DNA from: Alitta virens
Taxonomy: Eukaryota > Annelida > Polychaeta > Phyllodocida > Nereididae
Assembly (NCBI GenBank): GCA_932294295.1
Contig: OW028580.1
Coordinates: 31,504,136 to 31,568,135, forward strand
DNA length: 64,000 nucleotides
Reading direction: 5' to 3'
Shown here: positions 1 to 12,431 of the stretch, piece after piece
How the letters are laid out: every line of letters begins with the position of its first letter
Position numbering within the stretch: the stretch's first letter is position 1
Program-made: the position numbers and the translations under genes
The notes under the pieces: generated by a model
Database searches by the model: none
Seen by the model: the letters and a program-made list of their open reading frames with translations, nothing else
What the model was told of the DNA's origin: nothing

Positions 1-1212
1 CTTCTTACATGCAATTCACAATGGATATCAGCAAGATGGTGCCCTACATGTTGAATGTTAACTCTCAAATATTCTCTGTTCTCTTTGTATACTTAATGAG
101 TAAGTTGAGTCATTGCTTCATAAATGTATATTCAATGCAGTTGGCAATTTAGCACAATGATGAGAAGAGATAAGATGAGATGAGACTTTTTTGCAGTCGA
201 TGGTGACAATAAAGTTAAGAACATAAGCATTAAGCAACAGTAGCTTTTAACCGAAAAATAAAATAATAAAAACAAGATGACAAATATTTCTGCTTGAGAT
301 GGTGTTCTCATCAAAGCTGAAAGTATCAACCTGAGTGGAGTTAAGCAAAGAGTTGCAGAAGATCTTTCATGCCTTTTGAAAATCCTGACGTTATTATGAC
401 CATGCAATATATAAATTTCTATAAACAAAATTACTATAATTTGTAACAAAATTTAAACCAAGCGCGGTCTCTGCAGCGCCAAATTTCCCTTTTGTCTTTA
501 AAATTGGAAAGTGTCAAGTTAATTTAAAATTAATAATATTATAAAATAATGTAAGATTAAAGAAGAGAGTCCAAGGCTGGGGCAATAATATCTCATCCAT
601 GAGGTAAATTCTGACATAGTTCATCATTTCGGCAGCCTATATAGCAGTGGTTTGACTGGCTACATAACCTCTTTTAGGCCTTAACTTGAAGGCCAGTTAC
701 ATAATGTGTTAGTTTAATACAGTGATTTACATATAATTCAGTCCACGTGACTATCTGACACCCAGCAAAGCGTCCTTGAAACAGTTATATATTTGAAAGG
801 TGTTCTTACTTGTTGGGTTACACTTCCATCACATGACAAAAGCCAGCCCACCAAGATTGAATGTTATTTTGTGCATATAAAAATAATCTGCTTAATTTAT
901 GACAATGAACATTCTAGCTGCATAAAACTTACAAAAACTTTAATGAAAGATACAAGTACGCCTGTTGGCCAGATTTGCCATATAAATCTTTTAATACATT
1001 GCACAATAGAAAGTACAATTAATGATTTATCAACAAATGTTGCTGCCAATATCCAATATCTACCAACATTTCATATTTGGCTGGATATTATGTCCTTTGG
1101 GCAAATTAGCTAGCCTTTTGGTGAATCAGCTAGCCTTTGGGCGAGCTTGCCCAAAGTTCCTATGACTAATAGAATAGTTCGAGTGCAAATTATTGCTTGG
1201 TAGTTTTACTGT
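1..1212. other. Unique left flank, no gene seen
   Basis: This AT-rich segment precedes the duplicated unit. Both strands hold only short open frames with no recognisable domain, no convincing splice pair and no repeat shared with the rest of the window. The duplication starts sharply at 1213. Confidence 0.6.
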
Positions 1213-3958
1213 GTTGACCTCTATCTCTTTCAAACGTAGGCGTCCTAAATTGCAGACCATGCAGACCGTTCCGACTGATGCTAATACATTCATATCTCTG
1301 CACAAATTCACACATGTAATAATTCAAGAATTAATTAAAGGGCCCTAAACTTGAAAATTCTGTCCACTGATTTCAAATTGGCATATCTTCGTAAAAAATG
1401 ATTTGATTTTCAGTCCGTTTTCACTCAAATGTAGTATAAATTATGTGTTTTGTCCACACCCCTACCTTTGTATACTGAAATTATCATTGCGATCTACAAA
1501 ATCCATATAGAGCTCTCAAATCTTTATTTATAATCTGGATTTATAATGATAATTTATTATATTAAGCCATAATTCTACTTTCATCATCATTATTAGCGAA
1601 TACTCACATCTTTACACTCATTAAAACTCATATTAAGGTGCATACCATTAGGTAACTATTGCACCGTACATGGATTGTTTGTATCCGTGTACCTAGATAT
1701 TTATTTTGTTTAAAAATTTGAAAAGAAAATTTTGTAATTAATGAAAACATTGCAATGATTTTGAATTGTATGCACTCAACAAAGCACATTAAACCATTGA
1801 AATCATGCAAATCACTATTCTGGGTTCGCAACTGGTAACATATATGCTCTTTAAGGACAGTATTACAGCAACTTCTCACGTGATAGAGAAGAACTAAAAA
1901 TATATGGCGAGTCGATTTTCTTCTTTTTTCGCTCGGGACAACTACTTTTGGATATTTTGACTATTTGGATATTGGCATGCAGTCTTTCGGCAGTAGCAAC
2001 AAGTTTATGTGGCATTGCATGCTTACTGCCATTTTACTAACCACGTACACTTGGGCTTTCCTTGCTAAATTTCAATTTAAATTAACGTAGCTGACGCACA
2101 CAATTTGCATATTTGTGACCTGTACATCAACATAGATAATTAGTCAGAACCTTAGTATCCAGTCTCGATTTACGTTTGCATTTATAACCACAGAGTAGTA
2201 ATATGAGCGAAGCTCACTCCGCCGAAGGCGGCGAGCACAGAGAGGTGTCCCAAAAGGCAGCTACGCAGAAGTGAGACCAAACTGGAAGTGTCCCAAAATA
2301 TCCAAAATACATGTAATCCTATGGCAAATGGTCCTAATATCGCTCTTTTGACTAATGGACCAGAACGAGACTACATCAACAATCTTAAGCAATGTGACGT
2401 CATCGATTCAACAGTATTGCTGTCCATAATTTCGTACAGATACAGATCTAATTTCAAAATTGGAGAAAACTTAGATGTTTGCCTGACTTTAACAATAATA
2501 TTACATAGAACGAATTGGATCACTGTGAAGAATGCATTATTACATCTTCATTCCTAAAGCTCACTCCTGTCATTGACAGCATACATATTACCCCAAAGGG
2601 ACAGTGCAATTGTACCAACGTCAGCCTGTTTGGATTGTGTTCTGGCTGGGCGCCGGCCTAACTGAAGTAATAGCACAGATTACAGATCACACACTCTCGT
2701 AAGTAGGACACGCTATGCCTAGAGGGAAAAGGAGGTGCATTGTTAACCAAGCTGATTATGTCACGAAGAGAGAACAATCGGAACAATTGAGTTACATCAT
2801 ACTGGTCGATTATGACGTCATTGGACATCGATCCTACATTCAGATTGATAAGCTTTTGTTGACATTGTAAATTTGTGATAATGTACTTTATTCACACTAG
2901 GACTCAAACTGACACTGAAATCATTTTGGAAATGACATTTTAACTATTTAAACAGTCAAATTAGAAACTACATACTGGACAGAGCTATATCAAAATTAAA
3001 TTTGTTATCCACTATAGAGGTGTTGAAGTGTGCATCTTCTACTCCCAGAATGCCCGGCCTGCCGGGAATTTTGGAGGATGGAGGCGCAGCGTTTACAATG
3101 TGAAGCATAGGGAGTGGCGCTTCTTGGTACATATTCTTTGGTAATAGGCTGACACACGTCTAGCACTGGAACCGCAGTCTCCTACATTGTAGTGAGACTG
3201 GTTGCTAGCAATTGTCACATAGGTTATGAATGGCTGAGTCTAAGCCATGCTATGATTGGTCATAGCGTCGTGCTCTCTGGTAGGTTGGTTTGGACACACC
3301 CCCAAATAATTAGCCAATCAAACAAAAGAAAAGAATCAGCCAATTAGCAAAATGTCAGCATCCTGACACAAAGTCACGTGATAATGGCGGTCAGGACCGA
3401 CTCCTTTGCACTTGTGCGGAGGAGGGGACCAACTTAACACACGCAAATCTTGTCGGAATCCTGACACTAACCGGAATTTTGTCATAGCTGCGCGCAGGCT
3501 GTTTTCTCGGTTCAGCGCTTGCAGTGCCCAAGAGGGCAGGACTGGAAGCAAGGGGTCTTCCAGTTATTCTAAGCTAAAGTGAGAGCATGAACGTTTGGAC
3601 TGAGGCTTACTTGTGCCTTGTGCTTGACACAGGCGCGGGAACCATTGAAAGTTGTGTTTCATAATATGACAAGCCCACAGTGACAATTTCATATGAAAAC
3701 AATGAAAGGATTCATATAAATACAACAATGAAAGTCAAATAATTAATCTTACAGATTTATAAATGATCAGGGTCAGTGTTTTACATGCAGAAATATGATG
3801 TCACATTAACAACAATCACAATGAGACTTGTCATTGTTATGATTATGATGTAGTATATAGCAAATGACGTATTTTATTATCGCCCATAATCAACCCTGAC
3901 ATGCTTACAAAAATGTGTGAGGGTCCTCTCTTACTATTTCTACTCTTTGTTTATAACT
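1213..3958. other. Copy 1 non-coding stretch
   Basis: I see no gene here. The open frames are short and lack domain signatures. A small G+C-rich palindrome (CGCCGAAGGCG) lies near 2222. The interval 1530-1992 is the part missing from copy 2, where the gypsy element sits. Confidence 0.5.
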
Positions 3959-4739
3959 TTAGATATAAACTGCCGTCCAGTGCTCGTTTGGAGCTCCCTT
4001 GTAATTCCATGCACACAGTTCTGCTCCATCATTTTTGTTTGCCCCGACTATATCCAAGACTTCATTTGGCTTATTCCGATTGACTACCTTGTTGCCTTGG
4101 AGAATCCATTGTTGTCTGGCATTGCTCACCGAATAAGGATTAAGAACCATTCTGTTACCTGAATTCAAATACAGAGCTGTATAAGGTGTTTATTACAAAA
4201 GCAAGTAAATGAAATAACGTCCTTGGAAAATATTGGTCACAATAATCACTGCCACTTTTCAGAGAATGAGGGTACTATGAGCCACTTTCAGAGAGTGAGG
4301 GTACTTTGAGCCACTTTCAGAGAGTGAGGGTACATTGAGCCTTGCAGAGATTGAGGGTACTTTGAGCCACTTTCAGAGAGTGAGGGTACATTGAGCCTTT
4401 CAGAGAGTGAGGGTACTTTGAGCCACTATACTTGGAGCCCAGAGCTTTCACACTATTTATTTCTGATTAGATTTTTGGTTTACCTAACATTAAAGTTACA
4501 TAATTTTAGTTTCTTGCAATGTTGTTGCCGCCCCATTACCTGTTGCATCAAATGCGAAATTGTTCAGTTTTGATCTGATCACACCAGTCTGGTCTTCGTA
4601 CCAGAGTTGGTTGTCAACCTTGACGTCTCCACTGGGTTTGGTCCACATGGTCAATGGGGTCCCTGGAGCCTTGTTGCTGCCTTTTACATCCAGGACCTTT
4701 CCATTCAGTTCACTAACAAGCTGGAAATATTGGGCCTTT
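3959..4739 (-). CDS. Ricin-type beta-trefoil lectin A, copy 1 (5' end unresolved)
   Basis: A small single-domain carbohydrate-binding protein of the ricin B-lectin (beta-trefoil) fold, probably binding glycans. Two exons are supported. The upstream exon is 4540-4739, entered through a TTTTCTTCCAG acceptor and ending ACAG|GTAATG. The terminal exon is 3959-4158, entered at GAATTCAG|GT. Splicing joins the frames cleanly to give about 133 residues ending in TAVYI and a stop. Three QxW-like repeats mark the trefoil lobes: QLW, QQW and EHW. The short initiating exon was not found; in copy 1 the upstream ATG near 4831 meets a stop after four codons. Lectin B at 11694-12431 is its paralogue, with the same intron position and phase. 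There is no enzymatic toxin chain; this is only the lectin fold. Confidence 0.85.
4251..4430. repeat. Minisatellite in the lectin A intron, copy 1
   Basis: About six head-to-tail imperfect units of roughly 22-29 bp share CAGAGAGTGAGGGTAC, followed by TTTGAGCCACTTT or a shortened ATTGAGCC. The array lies wholly inside the 381-bp intron between the lectin A exons. Confidence 0.9.
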
Positions 4740-5287
4740 CTGGAAGAAAATAAGACTTCCCTCAAGTACATATACGCAAGTGCTGATGGAATCAGTATTT
4801 TTCTACTTAGTACAGTTTAAAGAGCACTCATGCAGGTTGTTCTCGTAATACAATAATCAAGTCTTCCCTGTTTTCTTCAAACACAACTTAATTCAGAGTA
4901 GATCAAACATATTTGGATGATGATTTTGGACTGATTATCTACTCATCAAAAAACTGGTTTGATAGTTCCAAATATTTTTCTCAGGAAAAAACTATCTGTG
5001 CTTTTACAAACTAAGTACATTTGTAAGTAATAGGTATATATCCCTCATAGTCGGGAGTTAACTAACTTTTTTGCTGGTTATGTAACAAACAAAAATGTTA
5101 GTTAACTCCCCCTGTCTAACTCCCTACAGGTGTCTAAGGTAGGCTGTTTGAGTCTTGCTCATAGGGTAATCGAAGTTGTTGACCAGGGTGGTCAAAACCT
5201 CAGGTGGTCAATGGGGATATAGTAATATTCAATCCTAGTACACAGCTGTGCTATTTTTATGTACCAGCAGTAGGCTTCTTAATTTCC

Positions 5288-5545
5288 TTAAATGTTAACA
5301 TCTAACATCAACATCTTGACACCTTGACATGTTGACATCAAAATGTTGACATGGCCCAGCACTGAATTTTCTGATCAGCTGTGCTATTTTTAGACCAGGA
5401 TGTACCAGCAGTACTTAATTTCCTTAAATGTTACCATCTTAACATCTTCATCTTAACACCTTGTTGACATCAACATCTTGACATGTCGACATCTTAACGT
5501 CAACATACATAGACATTTCAGCATCTTAACAATGCTGACATGCTG
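5288..5545. repeat. Degenerate AACATCTTGACA array, copy 1
   Basis: Many short imperfect words of the type TTGACATC, AACATCTTGACA and CATCTTAACA are strung together. They are embedded in a larger two-copy repeat that begins CAGCTGTGCTATTTTTA (near 5243 and 5377). The same core in the opposite orientation forms the array at 10783-11010. Confidence 0.75.
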
Positions 5546-8500
5546 ACACAGAGCAACATTACCAGAGAGGGCAGTGCAATTGAATCAACCTGTTCAGTTT
5601 TTCAATATGACAAGCCCGCTGAATGTAGTCGGAGTGTCATAATGGCCACACGCAAAAATGGCCACATAAAACGGCAACATATATATATATACATATATCG
5701 CCAAATATAATTATGTAGTCACTGTCTAGTCAACCCCAATCTATTTATAGAGCAGAGCGTGACGTCACGGTAAGGCTCCTATGACTGCCACCCCATGTTA
5801 TTCATGATTGACTCCACATGTCCCTATTCAATTTGATCAATGACTTTAATTTATATTAGGTATTGCATGTCCAACCAGGCCCCTGTATTCCTACCATGAT
5901 TCTGCAATATGTTCAGTTTTCTTCAATACATTTCAATTCGATCTTCACGTGTCTTGCGTATCACTCTACCCCTGTCTCTGCACGGGATCCTTGAACCTTC
6001 AGGGTCCCTGGAAACTGAAGTGACCTACTTTTATGAGATCGCTATGCACGTACAACATATTGTTGACCAAACAAATTAGTTCATCTTCACCGCTCTAGAT
6101 TGCAGTTTTGTAACTTGAACAATATTGAGCAACATTTAATCGATGACCGTAGGTCAAAAGTGGCTGGGTTAGTTGTGCAAAGCATTTGGTGAGTTGCTCT
6201 AATGAGATTCTGCACACTCTCATGGTGCTCATCCGCTTATTAAAATCCCTATAGATGGCGCGAGCGGTCAACTTATACACCAATTTCTGCCAAAAGACGG
6301 CTGCTTGTCCGGTGTGTAGCACTGGTCTTTCTGAGAATTCACGCAAAGCTCAAGGGATATGGTAAAAAAAAAAATTGTTAAAAAGGCATCGCATCGCCGT
6401 CACAACGCTTGTTCAGTGCCATTTACGAAAATAGTACCTTCTGCAGTTGGTGGAATTCCACGGTAAAGTTAAATTTCATAACGTTAGTAGAGTTTAAGTC
6501 AAAAGAAATCGTCTGAACCAGTTTCACAGCGAGTGGCTTCTTGGAAGAAAGAAATAAGGCGTAGTAATCACATTACTTTGTGTGCAGACGACGTGCGGAA
6601 GCATTTCCATCCCCGATTTCAGGGGAGTGGCAAATCGGTTATCAGAAAGGCCAGTGCTTCGCACCGGATCGTAGCGCCGCCTTTTGGAAAAAAACGCTTT
6701 TACACAGACTCTACCCTACTCATGCCCAGGCCCCCAACAACAACTGTTCCTCTGTCATAAAGCCGTCCGGTCTAGTTGGTTGTATTGGCATGTATTGGAA
6801 TTTTCTATGAGATCAATGCTAATATTGTATATACAAATTATCTATTTTTTTAGTATGATATGCTATGATTGGTATCGAGTCAATTCATCGACACGCAAAA
6901 TCGTCGACAACCAATTCGTTGACCACCATTTCGTTGACTATACCAACCCGTTGACATGAGGACGGCAAATTCGTTGACAATCAACACCCTCGGCCTGACC
7001 ATCGCATTGAAATCCTATGTTCACATATATGATTTTAAAATTATTTACAGTGATTTGTTTTTAAAGATAAAGTGAGGCCATAGCTATTCTTTGCAGTGAA
7101 GGTTTGTTTAACTAACTGGCCTAACTATAACAAGGTGTTTACTGGTGTTGGTTCAGTAAACCAGCAGAAATAACATGATATTTAAATGTAAAAAAAATGT
7201 GTGCAATACACATCTAAATAAGCAAAACACCAAAATAATGACTTACATTATCTTCTCATTTGGGGATTTTATAACTACAGGATTCAAGCGCATATCATTT
7301 GTGATGACCTCTGGGATAAAAAATAAATACTCAACTATTTATATAGAATAAAAATGATAATCACTTGTTGTGGGAAGCTGTCAACAGGCTGGAACAGCTT
7401 GGGGTAAAAGTAAGAATGTTTTGATAAACAATGATAAACTTGTGTAAATCAATGACTAACATTTCAGGTTATCAGCTGTGTGTCCGACACAGCCAGCAAC
7501 TGTTGAAGATGCACTGTTATGCTGAAGCAGCTAAGGTTATTTGATTTCTAAGATTTAACAAATGTTTTCTAGGTTCTTTGTTTTGTACAGAAAAAGAACA
7601 CATGTGGGCGAGCAAGTTTTACATTTTAAATCTCATGATCGCCCAGTTATTGTATGAATTATTTGATTGCTAAAACTTAACAAACCAATGAAACTTGAGA
7701 TTTATTTTTTAATCAGAAACTCTGCATTTTTATTTTAATATGGTAATTAACTATGTATTACTGTCAACATCGACGGAGAGGAGCACTACCCCTTTTATTC
7801 ATATCAGATCCACCTCATTTGTTAAAAAATGACAAAGCAACCTTGTGATGGCATAAGAAAGAGAAATACTGAAAATGCATTGAACTTGACGCAATTATGT
7901 TTATTTTCTAGATGAATGGTTTAGAATGAAAGGTTAATGTGCATAATTTATGTAAGACCTTCCATGTGCTGGTCAGTACCATTTACAATAATGACAGTTC
8001 CCTATACACTGTATTCGACAGCAAGATAAGCTGAAGTTCTCAATAAGCAGCAGGGAGATTATTACATAGTTAGGCAATACTTACTGCTTTTTTCCCTTCG
8101 GGAATCCAGCAGATAGTGTAGCAATGGGCCTACAGAAAAATAAAATAGCATGCATGTATCAACGTTATTTAATATGAAATTATTATTTTCTTATTGATTT
8201 TTTGACCAACTGACCTATTACAAATGGCCCTGAGATGATCCAAGAAGCTAAAGATCAAATGAGTGTGGCCTAACCTTGGTATTAACACTTTTGAACAGAA
8301 CAATGACCAAGAACTGCGGTGGACTTCAAAATACATCTACAAAGGACTACAAGATGAACACATATGGTTGTTCGGCACAGTTGACCCGGCCCTACTTTTC
8401 AGTGAAACTAACTGCGCAGGTTTTTAATGCTACACAATCCATTTATCTGCCATCTTTGACTCTTTGTCCGTTGATGAAACTGACTTTAACCTTTTTCAGG

Positions 8501-8656
8501 TCTTCAGTTACTTAGTTGATACCACCCTCTAAGACTTCTATGGACCAGAAGGATGTTAAGGTTTTGGCTGACTTCATTGCATAAGTTCAAGGTCTTTCAT
8601 TGTATACCTTCATTTGCAATATTTAATGCTCAGTGTTCCTACAAAGAATACACTTA
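5546..8656. other. Copy 1 non-coding stretch
   Basis: No gene is recognised. The frame at 6095-6346 (minus) and those at 6533-6959 (plus) have no domain signature. The interval contains a short CGTTGAC-type repeat cluster, listed separately. Confidence 0.5.
6874..6990 (+). repeat. CGTTGAC / CGTCGAC short repeat cluster, copy 1
   Basis: Within about 115 bp the words ATCGACA, CGTCGACAACC, TTCGTTGACCACC, TTCGTTGACTA, CCGTTGACA and TTCGTTGACAATC recur at 15-25 bp spacing. The same cluster is at 33871-33985 in copy 2. It looks like a tiny decayed minisatellite or part of a transposon terminus. Confidence 0.6.
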
Positions 8657-9710
8657 AGGGGCGTTCACACTGTCACGAGGGGGGATGCTGAGTGACCACG
8701 GATGACGAAAATTATTTACTCTCGCTTATCCTTGTCCATACGTAATTCACTCGCCGAGCGTTGCACAGATACTCGTGCTAATCCATAGAATGTTCCTGGT
8801 CCCTCTAGATTATCCGTGACAATCCATGGAGAGGGCAAATATTTTTTAAGCATACATGTTTAAAAATAAAAATGGGAATTACACAGGAGTAGCTTGGCAA
8901 GTGTTTGGCGATCTTCGTTCGCCATTTGCGGTCATTTGCAGCCACTCGTGCTCACTTGTGCTCACTTGCGGGTACGCATGGTAGGCTGTCTATCCGTGTA
9001 TACTCGCCATCCACTCTTGTACAGCTCGTGGAATGCTCGGGAAAGGCTTGGCGAACCTCCGTGGCCCGCCCGTCGTACTGCCGTCGACCATCCGCGCTAG
9101 CACTGTGCCCATCCTTGCCTATCTGTAGCCCTCTCCTCCTTCACTCATGGACCAATCGCCGAGCGATCTACGGGTGCAACACGTGATTAAAAGAGCCACG
9201 AGTGATCACGAGTAAGCACTTATAGTCCTTTTTTGACGTCCGTGGTCACTTGTCGGTCTTAAGCCACTATCTCACATAGCCGAGTGATGAAGCAGAGTAA
9301 TGACGATCGCTGGAAAGCAATCAATCGGCTTCACTCTTGGTCATTTGATGACTAGAAAAAGCAAGTCAGCAAGGTCTCTCCGACCGCTCCCCGATTGCTC
9401 GCCGATCGCTCGCAGATGGCTCGCAGATTGCCAAGTGTACGCTCAGAGTGCACGGCGAGTTAATCCCGTGTAAATCCCGAGCAATTTCAGAGCAAATTTG
9501 CTCGGCGACAATCCTAAAAAGTTTTAAACATGTTTAAAACTTTACGATCGTTCTACGAGTATTGCCGTGTATTTACGAGCTTTTCCAGAGTGGTCGGCGT
9601 GCAGAGCCGTGTATTCCCGACTGCCTAATTTATTAAGCACTCGGCATCACTCGGCATTGTCACTCGGCTATGTGAGATAGGCCCTTTACTCGTGACAGTG
9701 TGAACTGGGT
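8657..9710. mobile_element. PIF/Harbinger-like MITE (outer), copy 1
   Basis: A non-coding element bounded by inverted repeats sharing GTTCACACTGTCACGAG. TTA lies directly outside each end (8654-8656 and 9711-9713), as expected for the 3-bp TWA target duplication of PIF/Harbinger elements. The interior is rich in CACTCGTG and CTCGCC words and encodes nothing recognisable. Its length is 1054 bp here because another MITE is nested inside. The copy 2 counterpart (35564-36203) is 640 bp. Confidence 0.8.
9262..9685. mobile_element. PIF/Harbinger-like MITE (nested), only in copy 1
   Basis: A 424-bp insertion in the outer MITE. Its ends are inverted repeats that share CTATCTCACATAGCCGAGTGA with mismatches only in the outermost six bases. 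It is flanked by TTA at 9259-9261 and 9686-9688. Copy 2 shows the unoccupied site with a single TTA at 36179-36181, so insertion and target duplication are seen directly. There is no coding capacity; the interior carries repeated GATCGCTCGCAGAT-like words. Confidence 0.92.
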
Positions 9711-10782
9711 TTACAGTGCGTGGCTTTAGTAGATCAGTACACAAATTGCAGAGTGGACTGCATCTTAAGCCAAGTATTCTTGTCAGGATCCAAATATTAA
9801 GGAAGACATCTTGCAGTGGCCACTTAAACAGGAATTTCATCTGTCTTCAAATTTGGGTAAATCGTCTATGTGTTTTTTATAAAATATGATATTCATGCTT
9901 ATAATGCTGAATCAATACTATCAAATTATTGCTCAGCTAAACGAACATAAACGTTTTTCTAGTCTGCACGCTGATTTTACAGTGAAGAGAAAAGGAGGTC
10001 ATTATATTTTCATGAACAATCAAATCCATTTTTCAGACCCCAAGAAAACAAAATGAGATTGCAAAAAGAGCTTTTAGCTGTCACTTTCTAACCAGTAAAC
10101 AAGTCACACCAACCATCATTGTGAACAAGGAATCTCTTTCAAAAATTAAAGGACACCGAGAAATCGATTCGTCATTATTGCTGACAAGACCTGATTTAAT
10201 TATAGGCTGTGAATTCAAATTGTGTATCATACTCCATCAAGTTGGACTGTCATTTGATTCAACTGAATTGCTCAATGTACGTTTCTATTTGTGACTTTTT
10301 ATTATTATAATTTTTTTTTAATGGACTCAACAATTTGCCAATACTTCTGGCGTACTCTCAGAGTGGAATACTGGCTAATTAATGCAATGTAGAATTTTTG
10401 CTTTTATCATAAGTATTTTATCACAATTCAATTCATCTAGCTTGCTATGAATGTGTCCACAATTCAACATGACAAAAAAAGCTATTTATAGAATAAAATT
10501 TCTGTTTCTTGCAGCAATTCCACAAACATGCCCATTGCTATAATGAGAGCTCCGCGGTCATATAATCTGATCATTCCAGCATCAGTAGGGTAATGACTTG
10601 CTTTGAGGGTGACTTCAGGTAGACAGGTACCTCAAAAGAAAGCTTGTATTGTACTGCAATACTCTTGTGTCAGACACTACCATACATTTTTTTGTCAGAC
10701 ATTTTGCATGCGGTTTTTTAGAAACCATGTATTTCTCTGAATAAAGATGAATTACTGCAATATAACATATAGTGTGATGCTG
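9711..10782. other. Copy 1 non-coding stretch
   Basis: No gene recognised. In copy 2 the matching interval holds a 135-residue open frame (36388-36795) that copy 1 interrupts by a single-base difference near 10020. There is no domain support for it. Confidence 0.5.
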
Positions 10783-11010
10783 ACACATGATGCTATCTAG
10801 ATGTCAAGATGATAAAACTTTAATGTCAAGATGCTAGCACATGTCAGATTTTAACATCTAGATGTCAAGATGCTGGCACATGTTAAATTTTAACATATAG
10901 ACGTCAAGATGCCACCTAGATGTCAAGACTAGATGTCAAGATAGATGCTACCTAGATGTCAAGATGCTAACATTTTAACATCTAGTTGTCAAGATGTCAA
11001 TATGTTAAGT
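10783..11010. repeat. Degenerate TGTCAAGATG array, copy 1
   Basis: Around ten imperfect copies of CTAGATGTCAAGATGC are interspersed with ACATGTTAAATTTTAACAT words. The core is the reverse complement of the array at 5288-5545, so the two arrays face each other across the interval between the lectin A and lectin B genes. Confidence 0.8.
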
Positions 11011-11259
11011 GTTAAAAACTGAAATCATGTATATGTACCTTCCGGTCCAGGGGCAAACCATAAAAAAACCTGAGGAATACTGTCTGGAAGACCTGCGTTC
11101 TGCGTTAGCTACTGCCAGTGGCAAGCCAAGATCGAGTGAAACTAAGTCATTGATTGGATGGCGTTGATTTCTCTTGATGGTTGGGGGGGATGCAGGCCTA
11201 CTTTGTCTGTCCCACTGTGACTTTCCCTCACTCGTACAAGTAGTAGCAGATAATGTGGG

Positions 11260-11500
11260 AACAGTGGCCAAGAGGTAAATTAATAGTGGATCATTTATGC
11301 CAAACTTATACTGATATGTGATATCAAGTGTAAAGCTGTTTAACAAAGCACAAATGTTCCAAACCAAAAGTGTGTGAAAAAGGGTAATTTTCATTTGTGA
11401 ATTTCCTGAGGGGGGCGATGATTGCATTGATCATCCTCCCTTCTGAGAAAGTGGGGGTTATATATCCCCCATATCCCACCTCCCTGAATCGACGCCCCTG
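11260..11500. mobile_element. hAT-type non-autonomous remnant, copy 1
   Basis: This segment is related to 56221-56422 and duplicated at 37773-38013. Shared landmarks are TAATAGTGGATCAT, a G-run followed by GCGATGATTGCAT, TATATCCCCC, and a right end GACGCCCCTG whose inverse CAGGGGCGTC resembles hAT termini. No clear 8-bp target duplication or left end was found, so the boundaries are approximate. Confidence 0.5.
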
Positions 11501-11693
11501 CATGATGGATGCACTCCTAGTCGTGACGGAAATCCAATGCCCGGCTTGAACAATAACATCCTTCCCTCCTTAATTATTTGTTAATACCTCTGAGAAAGGA
11601 GATCACCCCACCACTGTCTGTCAGTCACACTGTGTGTTGCTCTGTCACTCTGTTTGCACCACTGACCTATATACATAGGTCAGTGGTTTGCAC

Positions 11694-12431
11694 CTACCGG
11701 TATTCTATGGTCCACTGCTGACTCGCTTTGCCCTCATAGTTCCAAACTGTCAACCTGGACCCAGGCACCTTGCTGTTTCCTTTAATGTCTAGAGCTAAGG
11801 CTGGGTTCTTTCTGTTGGTGATGAACCTCCCTGTCATATTCCATTCTTGACTGCCGTTTCCTGGTTGGTAAGGATTCAAAATTATAGTGTCACCTGAAAG
11901 GAAATAGAATACAATATTAATTTTGTACCTATCCTTCAAAGTATCGCTTCAGCTTCACCAGACGACATATCTAGTGCAAATTTCAGAATGCCTTCTAAAA
12001 AACAATGGAGAATATTTCTGAAACTTCATAACAATAACAATAACACGCGATATTCTACAGTATTCACCATAAGAAATAAAAGGTATGGCATAATATATTT
12101 ATATTCCATCTGTAACACACGAAATGATATACTTTTCATTTCTTATAATCAAAGAACGTCCAAATTGAAAATGAAAATACATGTACATGTATGTGTAACG
12201 ATATGCCAAAAAATACCACAACTTACTCAGGATGTCAATGCAATAGTCATTTAGCTTAGATCGGACAGTTCCAGTCGGCTGGTCAATGTAGAAAAGTTGC
12301 GAGAAAGACTGGTCACCTTGTCTCTGCTTAGTTGTGACAAGTTTGACTGCAGGATACACATGGCCTCCTTCTGCATCAACGACCAGGCCACTGAAATTGC
12401 TTTTGATGTAGAAAAACTGGCCTTGCTGCAT
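11694..12431 (-). CDS. Ricin-type beta-trefoil lectin B, copy 1
   Basis: A two-exon gene, complement(join(11694..11893,12227..12431)), encoding 134 residues, about one beta-trefoil domain. The start is the ATG at 12431, beginning MQQGQFFYIKS. Exon 1 ends CTGA|GTAAGT and exon 2 opens after TTTCAG, with the split codon restoring serine. The lobe motifs are QLF, QEW and QQW; the first lacks the usual tryptophan. No signal peptide or membrane segment is visible, so the product looks cytosolic or non-classically exported. It parallels lectin A exon for exon. The family binds sugars; the ligand cannot be told from sequence. Confidence 0.88.

Noticed and set aside
3901..4162. Plus-strand frames over the lectin exons
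   Set aside because: They are antisense to spliced lectin exons with clear QxW motifs on the minus strand.
4251..4430. CRISPR-like array
   Set aside because: The units are contiguous without unique spacers and lie in an animal intron; it is a minisatellite.
3959..4739. A ribosome-inactivating toxin gene
   Set aside because: Only the sugar-binding beta-trefoil fold is present; no N-glycosidase chain or other toxic domain is encoded nearby.
10783..11010. CRISPR-like or telomere-like array
   Set aside because: The words are degenerate, irregularly spaced and mirrored by an inverted array at 5288-5545; there are no constant repeats with spacers.
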